A stretch of DNA of 64,000 bases, from NCBI GenBank assembly GCA_964562015.1, contig CAZLRH010000010.1, positions 69,339 through 133,338 of the forward strand, written 5' to 3'. Made by a program: the position numbers and the translations under genes. Shown here one piece after another: positions 57,688-64,000 of this stretch (its first letter is position 1; each line of letters starts with the position of its first letter). Source of the DNA: CAZLRH01 sp964562015 (GTDB lineage Bacteria; Verrucomicrobiota; Verrucomicrobiia; Opitutales; JABDGR01). The notes below the pieces were generated by a model, which was given only the letters and a program-made list of their open reading frames with translations, was not told where the DNA came from and ran no database searches.

Positions 57688-58254
57688 ATGAGCACTGAAC
57701 CCGCCAGTAAGCCAGAACGTTCCTCCGGTGGTGACCGCGGCGGCGACCGCCGTCGTCGCGACCGTGGTCCGCGCCCCTCCGAACCCGCTTCCGAGTACAT
57801 TGACAAGGTCGTGGACATCAACCGCTGCGCCAAGGTGGTGAAGGGTGGCCGTCGTTTCAGCTTTTCTGCGCTGGTGGTGGCCGGAGACGGCCGGGGCCGC
57901 ATCGGCCTGGGTTTCGGCAAGGCCAAGGAAGTGCCCGACGCCATTAAAAAAGGCACGGAGCGCGCTCATCGCCGCCTGCGCCTGGTGCAGTTGCGCGGCC
58001 CGACCATTCCGCACGAAGTCATGGGCGAATCCGATGGGGGCCGCGTGCTGTTGCGTCCCGCCAGCCCGGGCACGGGTGTCATCGCCGGGGGCGGCGTGCG
58101 CGCGGTGCTCGAAGCCGTGGGCGTGAAGGACGTTTTGACCAAGTCGCTCGGTTCGAACAATCCGATGGCGATGGTGAATGCCACGCTCAACGGCCTGTTC
58201 AAGCTCCGCACGGCGGAACAAATCCACCAAATGCGGGCCCGGACGACGAACTAA
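57688..58254 (+). CDS. rpsE: ribosomal protein uS5
   Basis: A 188-residue 30S accuracy protein: EYIDKVVDINRCAKVVKGGR, RFSFSALVVAGDGRGRIGLG, GTGVIAGGGVRAVLEAVGVK. An Arg/Gly/Asp-rich N-terminal tail of about 30 residues is present. rpmD (uL30), which normally follows, is absent. Confidence 0.96.
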   Translation: MSTEPASKPERSSGGDRGGDRRRRDRGPRPSEPASEYIDKVVDINRCAKVVKGGRRFSFSALVVAGDGRGRIGLGFGKAKEVPDAIKKGTERAHRRLRLVQLRGPTIPHEVMGESDGGRVLLRPASPGTGVIAGGGVRAVLEAVGVKDVLTKSLGSNNPMAMVNATLNGLFKLRTAEQIHQMRARTTN

Positions 58255-58394
58255 GAATTTGGAATGATGAATTAAGAATGTTGAATGTCCAAACGACCGG
58301 TACTTCCCACCGGTTTCGGTTTGAATCATTTATCTCCCTTGGTTCTGTCCTTCTGTTGAATTTTCAATTTTAAAACTTTAATCCCCATTCCGTC

Positions 58395-58877
58395 ATGAAG
58401 CTGCATTCACTCGTCAATTCTCCCGGCATGAAGAAGCGCCGCCGGCGCGTCGGTTGCGGAATCGGTTCCGGCCACGGCAAAACCTCCGGGCGCGGCAACA
58501 AGGGCATGAAGGCCCGTTCCGGCGGCAGCGTGCGCCCCGGTTACGAAGGCGGCCAGATGCCGCTGTACCGCAAGCTGCCCCATCGCGGCTTCTCCAATTT
58601 CAAGTTCCGCGTCGAGTACACGCCGATCAACATCGGCGATTTCAGCCGCATCACCGGGGCGGAAATTGACGCCGCCGGGCTGGCCGCGGCCGGTTTGATT
58701 CGCAAGGCCGACGCCCTGCTCAAAGTGCTCGGCTCCGGTGAAATCACCCGCGCCGTGACGGTCAAGGCGCATCGCTTTTCGGCCTCCGCCCGCGAGAAAA
58801 TCGAAAAAGCCGGCGGCAAGGCCGTCGAACTCTCCCCGCCCGCCGTCGAGGCGCCCGCCGCTCCCGCCGCCAAGTAA
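58395..58877 (+). CDS. rplO: ribosomal protein uL15
   Basis: A 160-residue 50S protein: MKKRRRRVGCGIGSGHGKTS, GRGNKGMKARSGGSVRPGYE, GGQMPLYRKLPHRGFSNFKF. It ends in an Ala/Pro tail. A 140-bp AT-richer leader separates it from rpsE, where rpmD would be expected. Confidence 0.95.
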   Translation: MKLHSLVNSPGMKKRRRRVGCGIGSGHGKTSGRGNKGMKARSGGSVRPGYEGGQMPLYRKLPHRGFSNFKFRVEYTPINIGDFSRITGAEIDAAGLAAAGLIRKADALLKVLGSGEITRAVTVKAHRFSASAREKIEKAGGKAVELSPPAVEAPAAPAAK

Positions 58878-58886
58878 ATTTGCCCC

Positions 58887-60395
58887 ATGTTTTCGGCGTT
58901 TCTCAATTGCCTGAAGATCCCGGAACTGCGCCAGCGCATCATGCTGACGCTGGGACTGCTGTTTGTTGTGCGCGTGGGCGCGCACATTCCTCTCGCGGGC
59001 CTGGATCCGACCCCGCTGCATACTTATTACGAGCAGATCGCGCGGCAGCAGGGTGGGGGCGTGCTGGGCTTGGTGAACATGTTCACCGGTGGTGCGCTGT
59101 TGAGTGGTTCGATTTTGACGCTCGGCATCATGCCGTACATCAGTGCGTCGATTATTTTGCAGTTGTTGTCGGCTGTCGAGCCGCACCTCGCCCGCATGGC
59201 GCAGGAAGGCGACGTGGGCCGGCAGAAAATCGCGCAATACACGCGGTACGCCACCATCGTCATCGCTATTGTGCAAGGTCTGATGGTGCTGGGCTCTCTG
59301 GCCTACCATCCGGATCGTATGTTCGTGGGCTACAGCGTGGAGAAATACGGCCAGATTGTCTTTGCCGATCCCGTATGGTTTATGATTTCCGGCGTGATCA
59401 TTCTTACGGCCGGCACCATGCTGCTGATGTGGGTGGGCGAGCAGATCACGCAATTCGGCATCGGCAACGGCGTCTCGCTTTTGATCACGGTCAACATCCT
59501 GGCCAGCTTGCCGCGCGCGGCGACGATGGCTTGGAACATGATTTTTGCGCCCATCGGGGCGGAAGACGGCAGCCTCGATCCCGTGCAGTTGCTCATGATG
59601 TTTGTGCTGCTGGTCGCGGTCATCGCGGGCATTGTGGCCCTGACGCAAGGCCAGCGCAAAATTCCCGTGCAATACGCCAAGCGGGTGGTGGGCCGCCGGG
59701 TTTTCCAGGGCCAGAGTTCGTATCTCCCGTTGAAAGTCAATTACTCGGGCGTGATGCCGGTCATTTTCGCCAGCGCCATCCTGCTTTTTCCGCAACAGGC
59801 GTTCTACTATCTCAACGCGTGGTTCAAGATTTCGTTTTTCCAAAACATGTCGGAGGCCCTGTCGCGCGGCTCCACGTGGTTTTACGTGGGTTACGCGATT
59901 CTGATTTTCGGTTTCAGCTTTTTCTGGGTGTCGCTCATGTTCCGGCCCATCCAGGTGGCGGATGACTTGAAGAAGTACGGCGGCTACATTCCCGGCGTGC
60001 CGCCCGGCGAGCCCACCGCCAAGTTCCTCGATTTCACGATGACGCGCCTGACTTTTGCCGGCGCCATCTTCCTGACCATCATCGCGGTGCTGCCGGACAC
60101 GCTGACGTACCTGAATCACGTGCCCTACCAGATTGCGCAATTCTTCGGCGGCACCGGCACCTTGATCATGGTCGGCGTGCTATTGGACACGATGCGCCAG
60201 GTGGAAACTTTCCTCCTCCAGCGCCATTACGACGGCTTTCTCAGCAAGGGCCGCGCGAAAAACCGCAATACGGGCCGCGCCGTCCAGACGCTCGACCGCC
60301 AGGAGATTCGCAACCTGCGCCCGCTGTGGATTCCCTTGATCGTGTTGTTCGCGCTGGGCCTGCTGGCCTGGTTCCTCAACCAGAACGCGGCCTAG
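58887..60395 (+). CDS. secY: preprotein translocase channel SecY
   Basis: A 502-residue ten-helix channel: LNCLKIPELRQRIMLTLGLL, FTGGALLSGSILTLGIMPYI, RMAQEGDVGRQKIAQYTRYA, GIGNGVSLLITVNILA. About 60 residues longer than in Escherichia coli, mainly in extramembrane loops. The SRP RNA of this window feeds proteins to this channel. Confidence 0.96.
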   Translation: MFSAFLNCLKIPELRQRIMLTLGLLFVVRVGAHIPLAGLDPTPLHTYYEQIARQQGGGVLGLVNMFTGGALLSGSILTLGIMPYISASIILQLLSAVEPHLARMAQEGDVGRQKIAQYTRYATIVIAIVQGLMVLGSLAYHPDRMFVGYSVEKYGQIVFADPVWFMISGVIILTAGTMLLMWVGEQITQFGIGNGVSLLITVNILASLPRAATMAWNMIFAPIGAEDGSLDPVQLLMMFVLLVAVIAGIVALTQGQRKIPVQYAKRVVGRRVFQGQSSYLPLKVNYSGVMPVIFASAILLFPQQAFYYLNAWFKISFFQNMSEALSRGSTWFYVGYAILIFGFSFFWVSLMFRPIQVADDLKKYGGYIPGVPPGEPTAKFLDFTMTRLTFAGAIFLTIIAVLPDTLTYLNHVPYQIAQFFGGTGTLIMVGVLLDTMRQVETFLLQRHYDGFLSKGRAKNRNTGRAVQTLDRQEIRNLRPLWIPLIVLFALGLLAWFLNQNAA

Positions 60396-60456
60396 CCGCC
60401 GGTTTTCGTTTGCGCCTTTTCCCGTCGCCTGTTTTCGGTCCGTCCGTCCCTCCGCC

Positions 60457-61281
60457 ATGATCGCCCTGCGTTCCGAAATGGAAATCCAAGCGATTCGCGC
60501 CGCCTGCCGCGTCGCGGCGGAAGTGCTGGACCGGGTGTGTGCGCTCGTGGCGCCGGGCGTGACCACGTATGATTTGGACCAGGCGGCCAAAAAATTCATG
60601 GGCGAGGCCGGCGCGGAAAGCGCCTGCTACAATTACAAGGTCGGCGGCCGGCGTTTCCCCGCTTTTACCTGTCTTTCCGTCAATGAGGAGGTCGTGCACG
60701 GCATCGGCTCGATGCGGCGGGTGCTGCGGCCCGGTGATATTATTGCGGTGGACATTGCGGTTAAATATCATGGTTGGATTGGCGATAATGCCCGCACCGT
60801 CGCGCTCCAGCCGCTCGCGCCGGAAGTGCAGCGCCTGCTCGACACCACCCAGGACGCCTTGCGCGCCGGCATCGCCCAGGCCCGCCCGGGCAACCGCGTG
60901 GGCGACATCGCGCACGCCATCCAGTCGCTCGTGGAAGGCCGCGGCATGAGTGTGGTGCGGGAATTTGTGGGCCACGGCGTGGGGCGGACGATGCACGAAC
61001 CGCCCCAGGTGCCAAATTTCGGCTCCCCGCGCACGCTGGAAAAACTCAAGCCCGGCATGTGCATCGCCATCGAGCCGATGGTGAATCTCGGCCGCCCGGA
61101 AATCGACTACGGCGACGACAAGTGGACCGCCATCACGCGGGACCGCCGCCCCAGCGCGCACTACGAGCACACGGTTTTAATCACCAACACCGGCAACGAA
61201 ATCCTCACCGTTCGCCCCGCCGTCAAGCCGGCGGTGGCGGCCGCCACCACCCCGACCCAGGCGGTCGGAACCCCGGTTTAA
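60457..61281 (+). CDS. map: methionine aminopeptidase, type I
   Basis: A 274-residue enzyme removing the initiator Met. Metal ligands lie in IIAVDIAVKYHGWIGDNART (two Asp), GHGVGRTMHEPPQVPN (His), IAIEPMVNLG (Glu) and the C-terminal EHTVLITNTGNEIL region. A short Ala/Pro tail follows. adk and infA, its usual neighbours, are missing. Confidence 0.95.
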   Translation: MIALRSEMEIQAIRAACRVAAEVLDRVCALVAPGVTTYDLDQAAKKFMGEAGAESACYNYKVGGRRFPAFTCLSVNEEVVHGIGSMRRVLRPGDIIAVDIAVKYHGWIGDNARTVALQPLAPEVQRLLDTTQDALRAGIAQARPGNRVGDIAHAIQSLVEGRGMSVVREFVGHGVGRTMHEPPQVPNFGSPRTLEKLKPGMCIAIEPMVNLGRPEIDYGDDKWTAITRDRRPSAHYEHTVLITNTGNEILTVRPAVKPAVAAATTPTQAVGTPV

Positions 61282-61419
61282 TTCCCTTAAAAATTTTCCT
61301 TCCCAAGGCCCTCGTAACCCTCTATTGTCCTCCGTTTTCCCCACATCCGCCCTTGGGCGTCGGGGTACATTTCCCTTTTCACTCGATTTTCCACCACCGG
61401 CTTTTTCGCGCCTCCCGCC

Positions 61420-61797
61420 ATGCCTCGTCTCCTCGGTATTGATATTCCCAACAACAAAAGGGTGGTTTACGCCCTGCGTTATCTTTACGGCGTGGGCCTG
61501 ACCCGCGCCGAGGAAATCGTGCAGCACGTCGGGCTCGACCCGGCCCTGCGCTCGCAAGACCTGACCGAGGAGCAGATCAACCGCATCGTGCAGTTCATCG
61601 GCGAACGCGGTTGGAAAGTCGAGGGCGACCTGCGCCGCGAAGTCACCGGCAATCTCAAGCGCCTGCAGAGCATCAAGTGCTACCGCGGGTTGCGCCACAT
61701 CCACCGCCTGCCCGTCCGCGGCCAGCGCACGCGCACCAACGCCCGCACGCGCAAGGGCGCGCGCAAGACCGTCGGCATCATCAAGAAGGCTGAGTAA
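61420..61797 (+). CDS. rpsM: ribosomal protein uS13
   Basis: A 125-residue 30S head protein: LLGIDIPNNKRVVYALRYLY, GVGLTRAEEIVQHVGLD, RGLRHIHRLPVRGQRTRTNA, RTRKGARKTVGIIKK. The 138-nt spacer before it holds a dyad CCCAAGG/CCTTGGG (61302-61308, 61351-61357) and no rpmJ. Confidence 0.96.
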   Translation: MPRLLGIDIPNNKRVVYALRYLYGVGLTRAEEIVQHVGLDPALRSQDLTEEQINRIVQFIGERGWKVEGDLRREVTGNLKRLQSIKCYRGLRHIHRLPVRGQRTRTNARTRKGARKTVGIIKKAE

Positions 61798-61853
61798 ACT
61801 TTTTGCCTGGCGGGTGACCGCGCGGGCCCAACCCTTTAGGCATATTTAATTTC

Positions 61854-62462
61854 ATGAGCGACGAGAAAGAAAAAACCGCCCCCGCCTCCGCCGATAAGGC
61901 CGCGCCGGAAAAGAAGGCCCGCACGCCCAAGGAGAAATCCCCAGGCGCCGCGAAAGACAAGCCCGCTGCCGGCGCTCCCGCCGACGCCAAAGACGCCACC
62001 GCCACCGCGGGTGCGCCCGCGGCGGACGCTCCGTCCCCCGGCTCCGTCACCGCCAAGGATTTGCTGACCGACGACGCCAGCGCGCTCAAGGTCCGCAAGA
62101 TCAAGGGCAGCAAGAATATTTCCCACGGCGTCTGCCACATCCTGGCGACGTTCAACAACACGAAGGTCACGTTTGCCGACTTGCAGGGCAACGTCATTTC
62201 GTGGTCCAGCTCGGGCAAGTGCAATTTCCGCGGCTCGCGCAAGTCCACCGCCTACGCCGCGCAAGTCGTGACGCAGGAAGCCGGCCGCGCCGCCATGGCC
62301 CACGGGATGAAGGAAATTCTCGTCAAGGTGCGCGGTCCCGGCCTCGGCCGCGATTCCGCCATCCGCGCGCTCCAGGCCCTCGGCCTGACGGTGACTTCGA
62401 TCACGGACGCCACGCCCGTGCCCCACAACGGCTGCCGCCCGCCCAAACGCCGCCGCGTCTAA
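61854..62462 (+). CDS. rpsK: ribosomal protein uS11 with long N-terminal extension
   Basis: A 202-residue protein; the usual 125-residue core begins near 78 (KVRKIKGSKNISHGVCHILA; TFNNTKVTFADLQGNVISWS; RGSRKSTAYAAQVVTQEAGR). The first 77 residues are Lys/Ala/Pro/Asp-rich and disordered. uS11 forms part of the mRNA exit platform. Confidence 0.95.
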   Translation: MSDEKEKTAPASADKAAPEKKARTPKEKSPGAAKDKPAAGAPADAKDATATAGAPAADAPSPGSVTAKDLLTDDASALKVRKIKGSKNISHGVCHILATFNNTKVTFADLQGNVISWSSSGKCNFRGSRKSTAYAAQVVTQEAGRAAMAHGMKEILVKVRGPGLGRDSAIRALQALGLTVTSITDATPVPHNGCRPPKRRRV

Positions 62463-62486
62463 CCTCTATTTCGGAGAAATTATTTC

Positions 62487-63095
62487 ATGTCCCGCTATAC
62501 CGGACCCGCCCAACGGATCAACCGCCGCTTTTCGCAGGCGATTTTCCCGGCCTCCAAGGCCTTTGAACGCAAGCCGCACCCTCCCGGCATCCACGGGCCG
62601 CGCCTGCGCCGCAAGACCTCGGAGTATTCCGCCGGCTTGAACGAGAAGCAGAAGCTGCGCTACATGTACGGCCTGCAGGAAAAGCAGTTCCGCCTCCTCT
62701 TTGATCGCGCCAAGGCGATGCGCGGCGTCACCGGCGACCAGTTCCTGCAATTGCTGGAAACGCGCCTGGACAACATCGTTTATTTGCTCGGGTTCGTGAA
62801 GTCGCGTCGCGCCGCGCGCCAGCTCGTCAACCACGGGCACGTGCGCGTCAACGGTCACAAAGTGGACATTGCCAGCTACAGTTGCCGCGCCGGCGACGTG
62901 GTGGAGATGTGCGAACGCCCGTCCTCCCGCCAGCTCGCCACCCGCGGCCTCGAGGGCAACCAATTTCGTTCCCCGCCCGCCTGGCTTTCGCTGCAAGCGG
63001 ACACGTTGCGCGGCCAGGTCAGCCGCCTGCCGGCCAAGGAAGAGATGGAGCCCGGCGTGAACGTCCAACTCATCGTCGAATTCTACAGCCGCTAA
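62487..63095 (+). CDS. rpsD: ribosomal protein uS4
   Basis: A 202-residue S4 without zinc Cys: MSRYTGPAQRINRRFSQAIF, GLNEKQKLRYMYGLQEKQFR, and the S4 domain RLDNIVYLLGFVKSRRAARQ. GGAGA upstream is a Shine-Dalgarno. Confidence 0.96.
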   Translation: MSRYTGPAQRINRRFSQAIFPASKAFERKPHPPGIHGPRLRRKTSEYSAGLNEKQKLRYMYGLQEKQFRLLFDRAKAMRGVTGDQFLQLLETRLDNIVYLLGFVKSRRAARQLVNHGHVRVNGHKVDIASYSCRAGDVVEMCERPSSRQLATRGLEGNQFRSPPAWLSLQADTLRGQVSRLPAKEEMEPGVNVQLIVEFYSR

Positions 63096-63148
63096 ATTCG
63101 CCTTTTTTCACTTACTTTAATCTGCTTTCAAACCATAGGAGTGCCGCC

Positions 63149-64000
63149 ATGCCCAAACGCCTCGGAAAATTCGAATTGCCCAAACGCCTCGTCAAAATCG
63201 AGGACAGTGCCACGGACACGTACGCGATGTTTGTCGCGGAACCGTTTGAAACCGGTTACGGCCACACCATCGGCAACGCGCTGCGCCGCGTGCTGCTGAG
63301 CTCCATCGAGGGCGCGGCCATCAGCTCCATCCGCATCGACGGCGTGAAGCATGAATTTCAGAGCATCGACGGCATCGTCGAGGACGTGACCGACATCGTG
63401 CTCAATCTCAAGCAGGTGCTCATCAAGTCCCACAAGCGCGACACCGTGCGCCTGGCCATCAACGCCGACAAGGAAGGCCGCGTCACCGCCGCCGACATCC
63501 AGGCCGACAGCAACATCGAGATCGTCAATCCCAACCAACTCATTTGCACGCTGGACCGCAAGCGCCGCTTCCAGGCCGAGATCGAAATCAAGGTCGGCCG
63601 CGGTTACTGCCCGGCGGATGAGAACAAGGTCGAGGAGCAGCCCATCGGTGTCGTCGCCATCGATTCGCTCTTCAGCCCGGTGCGCCTGGTCAAGTACTCC
63701 GTCGAGCAGACGCGCGTCGGCCAGATGACCGACTACGACAAGCTGATTTTGGAAATCACCACGGACGGGCGCATCACCCCGGACGAGGCCCTCAAGGAAG
63801 GCGCCGCCATCCTCAAGCACCACCTCGACGTGTTCGACGCCGTGTCGTCCGAGCAGATCGAGTTCGCCACCGAGGGCAAGGAAGTTTCCGAGGAACAGAA
63901 CCGCCTGCGCAAGCTGCTGAACATGTCGGTGAACGAAATCGAACTGTCCGTGCGCGCGGCCAACTGCCTCAACAACGCCAACATCACCACGGTCGGCGAA
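63149..64000 (+). CDS. rpoA: RNA polymerase alpha subunit, 3' end outside window
   Basis: 284 codons are visible. The N-terminal dimerisation domain (FETGYGHTIGNALRRVLLSS; IDGVKHEFQSIDGIVEDVTD; NIEIVNPNQLICTLDRKRRF) is complete, and the C-terminal promoter-contact domain begins near LRKLLNMSVNEIELSVRAAN. AGGAG upstream is a clear Shine-Dalgarno. Confidence 0.97.
   Translation, partial: MPKRLGKFELPKRLVKIEDSATDTYAMFVAEPFETGYGHTIGNALRRVLLSSIEGAAISSIRIDGVKHEFQSIDGIVEDVTDIVLNLKQVLIKSHKRDTVRLAINADKEGRVTAADIQADSNIEIVNPNQLICTLDRKRRFQAEIEIKVGRGYCPADENKVEEQPIGVVAIDSLFSPVRLVKYSVEQTRVGQMTDYDKLILEITTDGRITPDEALKEGAAILKHHLDVFDAVSSEQIEFATEGKEVSEEQNRLRKLLNMSVNEIELSVRAANCLNNANITTVGE

Noticed and set aside
58407..60140. 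A 577-codon minus-strand frame opposite rplO and secY
   Set aside because: Antisense shadow; the His/Arg/Gln-rich product has no domain, while the plus strand encodes conserved proteins.

Overview
The window is GC-rich, gene-dense bacterial chromosome that most resembles Verrucomicrobiota, possibly an Opitutus-like lineage. The main evidence is a five-gene locus with the order and protein features of the Akkermansia muciniphila Amuc_1102-Amuc_1098 pilus-like cluster. Supporting signs are Ala/Pro/Lys-rich tails on several translation proteins, a heme-motif cytochrome of the Planctomycetes-Verrucomicrobia type, and many short palindromic intergenic repeats. No rRNA, tRNA, CRISPR array, prophage or transposase gene was seen.

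Layout. 1-9,965: a cut-off ArnT-type glycosyltransferase, a gamma-glutamylcyclotransferase-like and a transglutaminase-like protein, infC with a long His/Pro-rich tail, an amidase_3 cell-wall hydrolase, two overlapping fluoride-channel genes, a vapBC pair with a perfect palindrome at its start, metX, the 4.5S (SRP) RNA gene, an M32 carboxypeptidase and a YugP-type zinc peptidase. 10,121-20,761: ndk, then on the minus strand lolC/E-lolD followed by the Amuc_1102-like, PilM-PilN fusion, Amuc_1100-like (PilO position), Amuc_1099-like (PilP position) and secretin genes, closed by a hairpin terminator. 20,958-30,054: an HAD protein, a PIN-domain toxin-antitoxin pair, lysS, hom, plsY, small membrane proteins, a second PIN pair and serA. 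30,328-44,785: an accessory stretch with a cytochrome c-like protein, an SGNH/SRPBCC gene group, ruvB, a methyltransferase, a ParE-type pair, a radical SAM protein, a HicB-like gene running into a convergent ferredoxin gene, a LysR regulator, a DUF1080 lipoprotein, an unknown membrane-anchored coiled-coil protein, and two tandem paralogous secreted proteins with identical terminators. Most palindromic repeats lie in this stretch.

45,003-64,000: a long plus-strand translation cluster, rpsL-rpsG-fusA-rpsJ-rplC-D-W-B-rpsS-[secreted protein]-rplV-rpsC-rplP-rpmC-rpsQ-rplN-X-E-rpsN-H-rplF-R-rpsE-rplO-secY-map-rpsM-K-D-rpoA (cut by the window end). Tuf, rpmD (uL30), rpmJ, infA and adk are absent from their usual places. 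A gene for a predicted exported protein lies between rpsS and rplV. Most start codons here lack a Shine-Dalgarno sequence and follow a pyrimidine-rich leader ending in C. Elsewhere several promoter-like sequences sit 7-10 nt from the start codon, suggesting leaderless mRNAs. The genes cover translation, cell-envelope assembly (LolCD, pilus-like complex, PlsY, amidase), Asp/Met/Ser amino-acid synthesis (hom, metX, serA) and five toxin-antitoxin or antitoxin-like loci.
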